Shown: piece by piece, positions 1 to 11,805 of the stretch | How the letters are laid out: each line of letters starts with the position of its first letter | How positions within the stretch are numbered: position 1 is the first letter of the stretch | Source: Gamsiella multidivaricata | Taxonomy: Eukaryota > Mortierellomycota > Mortierellomycetes > Mortierellales > Mortierellaceae | NCBI RefSeq assembly: GCF_025024155.1 | Contig: NW_026251748.1 | Coordinates: 248,001-312,000, forward strand | DNA length: 64,000 nucleotides | Direction: 5' to 3' | Notes under the pieces: generated by a model | Databases searched by the model: none | What the model was told of the DNA's origin: nothing | Seen by the model: the letters and a program-made list of their open reading frames with translations, nothing else | Made by a program: the position numbers and the translations under genes

Positions 1-2510
1 GGTCTCCCCTGAGCCCGAGTACATCGCTCACCGCATTGCCATGTTCGATGAACTCAAGAAGAAGGCCGATGAGACTAACGCTGGTAATAACCTTGGAGAT
101 ATTGCAATATGCAACACTTTGCGCAAAAGTTTCTCCAATAAGTGTTTTAATATGTCTTTTCCTCTTGCTGTGTGCGTTTGTCTTTAGCCCAACCCCGTGT
201 TCCCATCAACATCACCATGCCTGACGGCTCTGTTCGCGAGGGGACCGCCTGGGAGACTTCACCCATGGATATTGCCAAGCAGATCGCCAAGAGTCTTGCT
301 GAGCGCATTGTCATTGCCAAGGTAACATGTGCTCACTTATTGGATTGAACAGAGAGCTGAGTGTCAAAGGAGGCGCCAGTTTTGACCTGAGATCTTTATC
401 TACTCTGTCCCCAAATATTCACTTGTGTGCATTATGATCTTTCTGCCTTTCATAGGTTGATAAGGTTCTCTGGGATTTGGAGAGGCCTCTTGTTGCCTCC
501 TGCAAGCTTGAGCTTTTGGACTTTGAACACGAGGAAGGCAAGGCTGTTTTCTGGCACTCATCTGCCCACGTCCTGGGAGAGGCCTGTGAGAAGCACTACG
601 GATGCCATCTTTGCATTGGACCACCAATTGAGGACGGTTTCTATTATGAAATGGCCATGACCACTGACCGTGCTGTCACCAACAGTGACTACGCAAACCT
701 GGAGACTGTCGCCAAGAACGCGATCAAGGAGAAGCAGCAGTTCGTCCGTCTTGAGGTCACGAAGGAGGGCTTACTGGAGATGTTCAAGCACAACCCTTAC
801 AAGGTTCATTTGATCCAGTCCAAGATCCCTGACGGAACCTCGACCACTGTCTACCGCTGCGGTCCTTTAATCGATTTGTGCCGTGGTCCCCACATCCCTC
901 ACACAGGCAGAATCAAGGCTTTTGCTGTCATGAAGGTACAAGGCGGTGTATTTTTGCGAGATGCACGATTCAGTAGTGGAGAACATCAAACAATGCAGAT
1001 GAAATAACGTTTTTTTATCGATTCTTTTTCTACCCTGCAGAACTCTGCTTCTTACTTCTTAGGAGACGCCAAGAATGATTCTCTCCAGCGTATCTATGGC
1101 GTTTCTTTCCCGGATACCAAGCAGATGACCGAGCACAAGAAGTTCTTGGAGGAGGCGGCTAAACGTGATCATCGCAAGATCGGAAAGGAGCAAGAGTTGT
1201 TCTTCTTCCATGATCTTTCTCCCGGTTCATGCTTCTTCCTCCCCCACGGTGCCCGTATCTACAACACTCTCATGGATTTTATCAAGGCAGAGTACCACAA
1301 GCGCGGATACACTGAGGTCATGTCGCCCAACATGTACAACGTCAAGTTGTGGCACACTTCGGGACACTGGCAAAACTACCAGGAGAACATGTTCTCGTTC
1401 AACGTGGAGAAAGAGACTTTTGCTCTAAAGCCCATGAACTGCCCCGGACACTGTCTAATGTTCGGCATTCGCGAGCGCTCTTACCGTGAGCTCCCTCTCC
1501 GCTTTGCTGATTTCGGTGTTCTTCACCGTAACGAAGCCTCGGGCGCACTGAGTGGACTGACTCGTGTCCGTCGCTTCCAGCAGGATGATGCTCATTTGTT
1601 CTGCAGACTCGACCAGCTCGGAACTGAGATGGACGCTACGCTCGACTTTTTGCAGCACGTCTATGGCATCTTTGGATTTGAGTTCTCCTTGGCTCTTTCG
1701 ACCCGCCCCGAGAAATTCTTGGGAGCCATCTCCGACTGGGACACTGCTGAGAAGGTAATTTTTGGACGAGACCTGCTTTACTGGATGATAAAACGGCATG
1801 GAAGGTTCAGCCTTTTAAGATGAACAGTGACACTTTGGAGCATTTGGTGTCTAACAAGATCTTTCGACTTATTCTTATAGCATCTCACAGACGCTCTTAA
1901 CCGGTTCGGTCGCCCATGGACCATCAATCCCGAGGATGGTGCTTTCTATGGACCCAAGATCGATATTTTAATCCGCGATAGTTTGCGCCGTAGCCACCAG
2001 TGTGCTACCATACAGCTGGACTTCCAGCTGCCCGAGCGCTTCGGACTCGAGTACCGTAATAGCGGAGGCGAGGCATCAGATTTCTCTCGTCCCATTATTA
2101 TCCATCGTGCCATGCTGGGATCATTGGAGCGCATGATTGCCATTTTGACGGAGAACTGCGCTGGTCGCTGGGACTTTTGGCTCTCGCCTCGTCAGGTTCA
2201 GGTGATCCCCGTCGCAGCAGCGTTAATTCCCTATGCCGAGAAGGTTCAGAAGCAACTCCATGATGCTGGCTTCTTTGTGGATGTCGACGTCTCAGACTCG
2301 ACGTTGAACAAGAAGATTCGCAATGCGGAGATTGCACACTACAACTTCATCTTTGTCGTCGGTGCGGAGGAGGAGTCCTCCAACTCTGTCAACGTTCGCT
2401 CGCGCGATGATGTGGACAGCAAGTCCAAAGGACAGGTCCGCCCCTTGGAGGAGGTCGTCGACAAGCTGAAGGAGCTCAAGGAGAAGAAGTTGAAGGGGTC
2501 TCGCATTTAA
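1..2510 (+). CDS. THS1: Threonyl-tRNA synthetase, cytosolic (5' end missing)
   Basis: Charges tRNA-Thr with threonine for cytosolic translation (class II aminoacyl-tRNA synthetase). Exons read 2-83, 188-321, 456-935, 1041-1754 and 1881-2510. All introns are GT-AG and all phases join, giving 679 residues plus stop. The order is the family's: a TGS domain ([16 protein letters not shown], exon 2), the editing domain with its HSSAH (HxxxH) motif and the CRGPHIP segment, then the catalytic core with MNCPGH, motif 2 (around [13 protein letters not shown]) and motif 3 ([11 protein letters not shown]), and a C-terminal anticodon-binding domain starting near [11 protein letters not shown]. The start codon and the N-terminal extension lie left of the window. 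An AATAAA at 2607-2612 is a likely poly(A) signal. There is no mitochondrial signal to judge, because the N-terminus is absent; the TGS plus editing domains fit the cytosolic enzyme. Confidence 0.95.
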
Positions 2511-3738
2511 AAAGGCTAAAGGAAGCAGTGGCGCAAACCACGCAACTCAGAAGGAGCTGAATGGTGTCCCTCCCAAACTACCCTGGCGCGTAGAGTATCG
2601 AATTGAAATAAACTAAAATGAATGAAACACGAGGATCGGCTCTCTGGAGAAGCAAAAACCGTACGCAACCCGTGTACGCAAAAAATAAGCATTGATTTTT
2701 TTTGGGGGAAGGGACGAGCACTCAAGCGCTCGGACTTTAAACATTGAATAGAGAGAGTACGAACCAAGGGGATTTCGTATGAATAAGCGCAATTACAAAG
2801 AAAAGGGTGCCGCCATGCGGAAAAAGGACTTTTGCAGATCAGGTTAGACTCCAGCTGAACACAACAACAATTCTTTACCGAGCAGGCGGGTGAAAAGAAA
2901 GAGACAGCGAGACACATGCTGGCTCCTGATCAAGCTATGGACAACGGCAAAAAACGTGGGATAGAGCAATAAGGTATCACCCATTGGCCTTTGAACAATA
3001 GTACGATCCGCCGACAAAGTAATTGTTTATTTAAGCAAAGGCTTTCCTTCCCTTTCTCTCCCTTTTTTATTTTTTATTTTTTTATTTTTTTTTTCATTTT
3101 TCTTCCTTCTTATCAGCGATACATAATTCCCATGGTGTTAACGAAACATGTGTGAGCATTGGTTTGTTCGGGTTTTTAGGATGACGATGGATCTACTCCT
3201 GAGAAACCAGTGTTTCCTGACGACACTATTGGTGCAGCAGTAGTAGCTGCCTCCAACCAGCAGCGAGAAGGGTCGCACGAAGGCAGCAGCAGATGCAGCA
3301 GCAGTCGGAATCCACGCTTTCGGTGGTGTGCGTCTGTCGGAAAAGGTAAAAGGTAAAACGCAAAAAGAGAGACCAACAAAAAAACATGGCGAACCATAGT
3401 ATATGGGTTTATCAATCAGAATCAGAATCAGGCACAGAGACATATGGGTCGCTAAGGTGTTCATACACACTTTATTCCGCTCACCCTTCTTTTGCACCTG
3501 GGTGCTGTATCCGGGATCTCCTTTAAAAGCAGGACCTTTGGCCTCTTCCTTTTCCTCCTCTCTCCTTTCCTTCCTTCCCTTCTCCTCCCTCCTCCGCCTC
3601 TTCCTCTGCACACCCCCCTCCCCCTCCCCCTCCCTTCCCAATCCGTTGAGGGTAAACACACCACAGCTCTCCCAAGCAGCACAGGCGCCTCCCATTTCAG
3701 GAACCGAATTTTATCTTCTAATCAGAAACACATTCAGG
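2511..3738 (+). promoter_or_regulatory. Intergenic: THS1 3' UTR and desaturase promoter/leader
   Basis: No gene is supported here. The left part is the presumed 3' UTR of the threonyl-tRNA synthetase, with AATAAA at 2607-2612. A T-rich tract lies at 3062-3100. Just upstream of the desaturase, 3537-3640 is an almost pure pyrimidine (CT) tract on the + strand, typical of the region around the transcription start of strongly expressed fungal genes. Open frames on both strands here are low-complexity products of that tract. Confidence 0.6.
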
Positions 3739-4932
3739 ATGGCACCACCCAACACTATCGATGCCGGCTTGGCTCACCGCCGAGTTGCTACCGCCCCTGC
3801 TTCGGCTGACAAGCCTATCATTGAGCGCAACTACCAACTCCCCGAGTTCACGATCAAGGAGATTCGTGAGTGCATTCCTGCTCACTGCTTTGAGCGCTCT
3901 GGACTCCGCGGCCTGACCCATGTGGCCATCGATCTGACCTACATGTCGCTCCTGTTCCTGGCTGCGACCCAGATCGACAAGCTGCCCCACCCCCTACTCC
4001 GTTACCTCGCCTGGCCCGTCTACTGGGTCCTGCAGGGCATTGTCGGTACCGGCCTCTGGGTCCTGGCCCACGAGTGTGGCCACCAGTCCTTCTCAACCTC
4101 AAAGACCCTCAACAACACTGTCGGCTGGGTCTTACACTCGTGCATGTTGGTCCCCTACCACTCCTGGAGAATCTCGCACTCGAAGCACCACAAGGCCACG
4201 GGCCATATGACGAAGGATCAGGTCTTTGTCCCCAAGACCCGCACGCAGGTCGGATTGCCTCCTAAGGCTGTGATTGAGAAGGAGGACGATATTGAGACTT
4301 CTCATCTGGAGGAGGAGGCCCCCATTGTCACCCTGTTCTGGATGCTTATCCAGTTCTTGTTCGGCTGGCCCGCTTATCTGTTCATGAACGCCTCGGGCCA
4401 GAACTACGGACGGTGGACCTCGCACTTCCACACCTGGTCCCCCATTTTCGAGCCCCGCAACTTTTCGGATGTTATTTTCTCGGACGTTGGTGTGCTGCTC
4501 ACTCTCGGCGGTATCACCTATGCCGCTCTCCAGACCTCTTTCCTGACCGTGGCCAAGTACTATATCGTCCCTTACCTGTTTGTCAACTTTTGGCTGGTCC
4601 TGATCACGTTCCTTCAGCACACCGACCCCAAGATGCCCCATTACCGCGAGGGCACCTGGAACTTCCAGCGTGGAGCCCTGTGCACGGTCGATCGCTCGTT
4701 CGGCAAGTTTTTGGATGTGATGTTCCATGGAATCGTGCATACGCATGTGGCCCACCACCTGTTCTCGCAGATGCCGTTCTACCACGCGGAGGAGGCGACC
4801 TATCATCTGAAGAAGCTACTGGGGCCTCATTATATCTACGACGACACACCGATCGCAGTCGCTTGCTGGAGGTCGTTCAGGGAGTGTCGATTCGTGGAGG
4901 ATGAGGGCGACGTTGTCTTTTATAAGAAATAG
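3739..4932 (+). CDS. Delta-12 fatty acid desaturase (oleate to linoleate)
   Basis: Membrane di-iron desaturase of the endoplasmic reticulum that introduces the delta-12 double bond into oleoyl chains, giving linoleate, an early step toward the arachidonic acid made by these fungi. It is a single uninterrupted exon of 397 residues, about the length of the Mortierella alpina enzyme (roughly 400). The three histidine boxes are complete: HECGH at residues 111-115, HSKHH at 147-151 and HVAHH at 336-340. Hydrophobic segments lie before, between and after the boxes. The frame stays open for 112 codons upstream, but MAPPNTIDAGL is the expected N-terminus of the family, so the start is set there. The gene sits behind a long pyrimidine-rich leader. 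The delta-12 rather than delta-15 specificity is inferred from resemblance, not from a diagnostic residue. Confidence 0.95.
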   Translation: MAPPNTIDAGLAHRRVATAPASADKPIIERNYQLPEFTIKEIRECIPAHCFERSGLRGLTHVAIDLTYMSLLFLAATQIDKLPHPLLRYLAWPVYWVLQGIVGTGLWVLAHECGHQSFSTSKTLNNTVGWVLHSCMLVPYHSWRISHSKHHKATGHMTKDQVFVPKTRTQVGLPPKAVIEKEDDIETSHLEEEAPIVTLFWMLIQFLFGWPAYLFMNASGQNYGRWTSHFHTWSPIFEPRNFSDVIFSDVGVLLTLGGITYAALQTSFLTVAKYYIVPYLFVNFWLVLITFLQHTDPKMPHYREGTWNFQRGALCTVDRSFGKFLDVMFHGIVHTHVAHHLFSQMPFYHAEEATYHLKKLLGPHYIYDDTPIAVACWRSFRECRFVEDEGDVVFYKK

Positions 4933-6917
4933 AGGGCAGATTATGACCTCCATCAAGATACATCCCACAGAACATACTAGGCATTTCTTGGAGATATTTG
5001 CTCATTGTTTTCTTATCTCATAGCACAGCATTTTAGAAACATCCATGTTTGTGCAAGAAAATTGCCCACTCCTAAACCCCATAAACACTTAAAATCAATC
5101 AGCGTTTGGTATGGAGGGTCTCGATCCCATGTGTTTGCACGACCCTTAGACTAGAATCTGTTTGCATAAGATGGAAACCCGAGATGCGGTCTGAGGAGAG
5201 AAAACCTGTGGCATGAGCTCGGGTTGGTGCGTCGTCCATAGGTGTCTGTTTTTGTCCACTCCTAATTCCACATCCCAACTTTTTTTCTGTTCGTGTGGAT
5301 CAGTTCACAGACAATGGTTCAGTGCTATATACATCATCATTTTCTCGTGCAATTGAAAAAGAATTCATCGCGCATCGTAACTCGACATTTGAAAGTATGG
5401 TAAAAAATTGCAAGACGAATGAAGGAAAGCACGCGTCTGACTTTCAGAGCTAACAATGGATGCAAAAAAAAAAAAAAAAAAAGCCGCCTTGACAACTTGA
5501 CAAAGCACAAATGGCACGGTCGCACAGAAAGGCTGGCACCTTGACTTTTGGAGCACTGCACTCCGTCACCGCCTCTTCGACTGAGCAATCGTCGTCATTG
5601 AAATAATTTCGTCCATCCCTCGCTCTCTTGTTCGTCACCAATCTGTTCCTCTTGACGCAACGCCGGCAAAGCATCATCTCAGGGTCGTGCATAACTGTGT
5701 GCTCGATATAGTATTTGTACGTCGTCATGGACAAGAATTTACGACCATGGGCGGCGCAAGCAATTAACAGAAAAGGTTTTTGTCACTCTACTGCACTCTT
5801 TGAGGAGGCAGGTCTTCTCGTTCTGGAGATTCGGACGCGGACAGGCGGATCCAAAGACTTTGGGCCTGTTACGTTCTTTACGTCCTTTAATGTCCTTTGT
5901 GAGCGATAACGCGTGCTAATCTTGCCCCTGAGACATTTCCTCTAAAAGACAGGAACCAATCAATGGCAGTGGTCTCTTGAAGGCTTTTTGAAATGGCTCC
6001 ATGGACCTGCTTTTGATTAGCTAGAACAACAACTGACAATGAGTCGGACTAATGGCAGCAGAATGGAAAACCGGCCTTCTCAGGATAGAACGTAGAAATG
6101 CGGTGTAACCCTAACAAGTTCTGGATGCGGCAAATGGTAATGCAGGCATGTCCATCGCTCAAAGTGGATTGAGCACATTTCAGATTTGATCGTTATTTAT
6201 GCGCGGTAATGCGTTATGGACACGTCTACTTTCTCGTTTTGCTTCTTTCTTTCTTCCTTTACTTCTTTATTTTCATCCGCTTGCTTCTTGTAGCAACTGC
6301 ATCATAGAAACCACTGACGCCATCACATCATTCATACTACCGATATCCTACACAAACTCGCACCCGTCCTCCTTTCTAATCCCAGGCACCATCGCCCGCT
6401 AGCACACAAAGACGTGTATTCATACTGACACCACCATTGGCGCAACCATATCATCTTTAAGGCAGCATCGACCGACGATCTACTCAACCAGCGGCTGGTT
6501 TGTCACATCCAGTGCAATACAACACGACACAGTGGCGGGTGTACAGCAATCTCTCTGGATAACAACAAAACACAGCCTACTACACAACCGCCCTTTCGCT
6601 TCTTCTGGCTCTTGAGCACAAACTCTCTCATCCACACTGCCACCTCTTTTTTTTTTTTTTTTTTTTTTTCTTGCCTGTCCTTTAAACTCGACTCTTGCTT
6701 TTCCAGTTCCTACCCTCCCAGCCTTTTTTCCACTCCCCACATTCCTTTTCGACTCTTTTTACACTCCACAAAGAACACCGCTAAACAAACCAGTTCTCCC
6801 TTCTTCCCCCTTGCGGCTGTTGACCATCTTAACTTTCTTCGATTCTTCTTTTCCGACAACATCCAAGCAACACATCCAATTGCAGCACCGCCTCCTTCTT
6901 CTTCCCTAAATCCGGAA
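4933..6917. other. Intergenic, about 2 kb
   Basis: No supported gene. It contains homopolymer runs at 5464-5482 (A) and about 6648-6669 (T), and pyrimidine-rich sequence near 6230-6270 and 6640-6850 that probably belongs to the leader of the C2-domain gene beginning at 6918. A 94-codon minus-strand frame at 5450-5734 has several cysteines but runs into the translated A/T tract and matches no family I recognise. Confidence 0.5.
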
Positions 6918-9900
6918 ATGGTGCAATCATTCCCCCGAGGACTCTCTATCACAGCCGTTGCCGCCAAGGACCTTGCGAAGCGGAAACGGTTTGGGGCACA
7001 AGGTACGGCATTTGCTCGAGGTTTTCCCGCGCTAAAATAAAAAAAAAAAATAAGAATTCTGGAGTAGGGCATGGAGTATGCTTGGTCTTCTGGAATGAGC
7101 ATTTTTTGGTATGCTCATTTCACCGCGGACACAACAAAGCTTCCCTTCAACTTTATTGCGTCTGTTAATAGACCTGGACTTTTGAACTACAATCGATAGA
7201 TCCGTATTTGGCCTTCTATCTCCAGGGACGACGAAAGTTCACGATTGTCGCTGTCAAGGGCGGCGTCAAACCCGAGTGGAACCAAACGGTATGTGTTATG
7301 ACATTGCATGCAGGATTTTTGGGATGAGCACTGACATACTGCACGGAAACTCAAACAGTTCAGCTAATTGCTTACTTGTCCATTTTTTGTCGCCAATGCA
7401 CACGAGTAGATAAAGTACAACTGTATCCAGGATGCCACATCCAGAGAGGACACCACACTCACGGTCTACTGCATCCACGAGAAGACGGGCGTCAAGATGG
7501 GCTCGAGCGATGGACTGATTGGCAGTTGCGAGATCGATCTTAAGAAGACTTTGTTTTGGTCAGACACGGGAGTTCATGACGGTAGGAGAAGGAAGAGGGA
7601 AGAAGACTTGGATGACGACTTGCTGCAACAATGACTAACATGCAAATTAAATCGAACAACCATGCTTGTTCCATTTGAATACGGTTAGGCTGGTTCCAAC
7701 TGATGTATGATGGCAAGGAGTCTGGCAAAGTCCACCTCCGCTTGCAGTTGTGCGAGCCCTCTGTAAGTTGCAGTGGCATCTCCATCAAGAGAATAGGCGT
7801 AATGAGGAGTACTGTATTCTTTTGCTCGCGTTTTCCATGATGACATAACTAACAGCTCTCTTTTTTATTTTACTTACATTTCGATTTACGGTATTGTGGG
7901 ATGCACGATGGTCACAGGAGGATGAGGATGAGCTTGAGGATGCACCAGTTCGTCTGGACCATAAGAATCGTATCGTGAAGTCAAAGTCGGAACGGAGGGC
8001 AGATATGAAGATTGCCGGCTACAATGCACAAGTATCCGGCCCAAGTGCAGGAGGTACGCCCGTCAATTCAGGCACACTTTCTTATTTTTCAGGACAGCCC
8101 AGCAGCAATGGCGAAGGCGGCCTTCAACGCACACCCACCGGTCGGTTGGTCCGACCACAGTCGATGGCAGATTTGAAGGAACGACAGCCCTCGATCAAAA
8201 TTCAGGAACCGATCCAGTATAGAATGGGCTCAAAATCCTTGGAGGAGGTCCGGGAAATGAACACTTCCTCTTCTGACGGCGACTCCTTTGTCGCAGAGAA
8301 CGATGGGGACAAGAGGAGCATCAGTAGTCCCAAGCAGACGTTCACTCTTCAGGACAACGAGGGTAACATCAACCAGCTTAACTGGCTGACGGCACCTTTC
8401 GACCCGAACTGGCTGGAGCCCACGCCGCCGATCCTGCGCCGTGCTCTCTCTGCCCAGTTTTATTATGAGGACCTCAACAAGCAGATGACGACCAACCCAC
8501 AGGAGCTCTTTCCGCGGCCCCAGTCGCAGCAGTCGCATGTCGGCTATTCGAATGAACCAATTTATATACCCAACGGCCACCAGCCCTTCCAGAGCTTTGG
8601 TCAGGCGCAGCAACCACAGGCGTCAAATCGGCAGCAAAGGCCTAACACGGGGCCTATCAATGTCAGTTCGAACCATCTCCCTCAGCAGTATCAACAGCAA
8701 CCACAATACTTACCACAGCAATCACAATATCCACAACAACAACTGCAGCAGCAACCGCCATCTGGGGCAGCCCCTAAGATTCCCATGATACAGCCACAGC
8801 CGCAACCGCAAATGATGCTCAACCAACTACAACATCCGACCCCGCCTCAACAGCAGTGGTCTCCACAACCTCAGGGTCCCGCCACAGGATCTTGCCAGCC
8901 TCAGACTGCCTTCCAGTCGCCCCAATCCTCTCGGTCAAAGATGGACTTTGCAGGCAACTCCAAATATATGTCATTGCCCTCCCGGAACCAGTTCACCCCG
9001 CAACAGATACAGCATTTGCGATCCCTTGGAGAAGGTCTCAGTCAACCAGGCGTGAATCACCCTAGTAGTATGGTAATCAATATGCCACATTCGTCTTTGC
9101 CGCCTCCTCAACAGCAGCAGCAACCGGGACCGACTACTCAGGGATTCGTCCCACCAGTGACGGCGCTCGGACCAGCCGTTGGATATATGCCCGACACCTA
9201 TACCCAGGAGCATCAGCGTGTGCTCGTGAATCAGCTGCCTCCAGCTGCACCGCCAGTGCCTCCGCATCCAGTTCTCGGTCCGGGGCAGCACAATAATGTG
9301 GGGTACAACATCGTGCAGGGTTCTCGTTCAGAGCTTGAGCGCCCCGGAACCAGCAACTCGTTTTATTCTCAATTACCGACTCAGCAGCCTTCGGCGACTG
9401 TGATGAACCAAGGTCCTACACAGCCCATGTACTTTGCTTCGCCCGTCCCTCAGCAGCAACAATACGGTCAGAATCAGCAACATCGACAGCAACAGCAGCA
9501 ACAGCATTCGCATCTACAGCCACAGCCACAGCCACAGACATCTATGCCTCAGCAGCAATCGGCCAACAGCTATCATAACCACAACCCAGGAACATCCACG
9601 TTTTCGACTATAGAAGCCTTCGATACGATGCAAAAATCGCCTGCGCTCACCTCCATGGCCCAAATCCCACTGAAGGCTAGAGATGCAATCATTTGTCAGT
9701 ACACACCTCGTGCAGTGACATGGGACGGCAAGGATATCCAAGACTCGCTGTTGGATCAGTCGATTGGCCGCAGGATATTGTCGCGGTATGCGCTGGGCAT
9801 GGCTCGGGAAAAGTATGTCCGGGAGGGATTCTACACCAAGGAAAAGAGTCCCTTCATGTCGGACGGTTTGACACCTCAGCAGCGTCAGTTGCAACAGCAA

Positions 9901-11805
9901 CAACGCCAGCAAAGACCGGATTCGCAGAGACAGCTTCAACGTCAGTTCACGATGGAGCAGGAAGGAAATGACCGGGTGATCATCAAATATCTGAAGACGA
10001 AGCGCGAATGGGAGATTGACTGTGTGATGATGCGATATCTTACCTGTCCGCACCCAGAAGAGAAACTCGAGAGCCAGTACTTGGACTACCCGCAGGCGCA
10101 GCAGCATTCTCAGACCGTGAGCCCATTCGTCGTAGGATTGTACGAGACGTTTATGCACCCCCACGGAATCGATCTTGATGGATGTCGGTACCTCTCTGTC
10201 CTGCAGTGGTTCCCTGAGACCCTACAGGGATATATTGGAGACAGCATTGCCTCGGGCGAGGGACTGGAGGTGACGCTGCCGATTGTTCGGTCTCTGGTTG
10301 AGTGTGTGGCCTGGATACACCAACGCAAGGTCTGTCATTTGAACATCAAGCCGTCGAATTTTGTCCGCGATCCATATATGGCCTCGTCCATCAACAGTCA
10401 GCGTGGCGCAGGTTGGAAACTGGTGGATTTCGAGGCCGCACGTGTGATTGACGAGGAGATCGTGGGCCGATGCACGTTCTCGTATGCGGCACCCGAGATC
10501 TTGATGGGCAATTCGACAGGACAGGGTGTATATGCGAAGGGATCATTGGATATCTGGTCGTTGGGGCTAGTCGTCTATGAGCTACTGACGGACCAGCCGC
10601 TGTTCCGGACAGATGAACATGCCAGGGATGTGCTGATGCGCAACGATAATGCATCGAGGACGATTCAGCCGGTCCGGTACTATAATAGCAAGAATATCGA
10701 CCAAGAGTACCACCCACTCCTGGACGCGATGCTCGCGCACGATCCCGAGAGGCGGCTGTCAGCGTCGCAGCTTCTGAAGATGGATCTCTTTACGAGACCC
10801 ATTTCTCCACGACCAGTACCGCAGAATCAGATGATCAGGAACAACAATATTTTGTCCCTGCGGGATCTTAAGGCAACTCGACTCTGTAATCTGATGAGTG
10901 GAGAGCAAAGGAATGAGATCAACAGTCGTGGGTCGGGCGATTCAGCCTACGGAGCGAGTTTGTCCTCCTCTCAGCACCAAATGTTGTTGTTGGAGGGCGT
11001 TGGGCGTATTCTGGATTCGCCATTTGACCATATCCCACGGTTGTTTATGTTGGTCCCGCCGATGCACCAGGATCTGGACCCGGCACAGCCGTTCCGGCCG
11101 ACGAATCTGTTCCAAAACAAGAGTCTGCGGCTGGTGCTGCTATGCGAGGGATTGAGTGGATATGGCGAGGATGCACATGTGACGGACCACCGCGGATACG
11201 TTATTCAGGACCCCGTAGCGTTCGTGCAGGATGTGGGCAAATTACTGCTGCATCTGGTTGCAGTAGCAGGGACCAATAATCCAGGATACGAGACGCCAGC
11301 GTTGGATCGTCCGTTGACACTGACGGGTACGCCGCTGGATAACTGCCAGAGGTGGTATCCTTCGTTGCGGTCTTATTATGAAGCATTGCAGGGAGCGATT
11401 CAGCAACAAGTCGGACCTGCGCCGTCCTTGAACGAGTTGAGGTCGTTGCGCGGACCGACGCTGAAGATGTTGGAGCAGTGGCTCGTGCGACTGGTGCGGC
11501 GGCAGTGTCAGGCTGTGTCTATGGAGAGTCTAAAACACAAACCGTCGGTGGTGACACAGAGCGATCTACTGGGACATGCGCGCTTACCCGCGGGACCTGG
11601 AGGAAGCGGAGGGTATGATGACCTGTCGGATCAGTTTGCGGGAGCAAGTTTGCAAGATACGGGTCTGCCAGAGGTGACGGGGCCTGGAGGTGGAGAGGGG
11701 TATGGAGGGTTGTATAAGATGCCGGTGGGCACTTGTGGCGACCGGTGGATCTGTAGAGGATGTGTGAGTAAGCAGATGGCCATGATGGGCTCGACTGTGC
11801 CCTGA
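6918..11805 (+). CDS. C2 domain / Gln-rich / pseudokinase protein
   Basis: Exons 6918-7002, 7200-7288, 7410-7581, 7689-7762 and 7918-11805 join in phase to give 1435 residues. The four small exons encode an N-terminal C2 domain (about residues 5-138; DPYLAFYLQ, KPEWNQ and SSDGLIG in the loop positions), a module that usually binds membrane phospholipid, often with calcium. A long disordered Gln/Pro-rich region follows. A protein-kinase fold then starts near the VIIK strand, with a matching Glu in REWEID. The catalytic-loop HRD is HLN (HLNIKPSN, residue 947 on), the DFG is DFE (977-979), and no glycine loop is evident, while YAAPEIL and DIWSLG are kept. This predicts a catalytically dead scaffold or regulator. 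After the kinase fold, about 370 residues are mostly unclassified and end in a short Cys-containing tail. AATAAA lies at 11835-11840. The cellular role is unknown. Confidence 0.85.

Noticed and set aside
2516..2917. 133-codon minus-strand frame after THS1
   Set aside because: Antisense to a 3' UTR, Cys/Phe-rich by composition, no family resemblance.
3138..3695. 185-codon minus-strand frame rich in Glu/Arg/Lys
   Set aside because: Product of the CT-rich desaturase leader read on the opposite strand.
4132..4806. 224-codon minus-strand frame inside the desaturase
   Set aside because: Antisense shadow of a strongly biased coding exon; no domain.
5450..5734. 94-codon minus-strand frame with several cysteines
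   Set aside because: It ends in a translated homopolymer run and matches no known zinc-binding pattern; not enough for a gene call.
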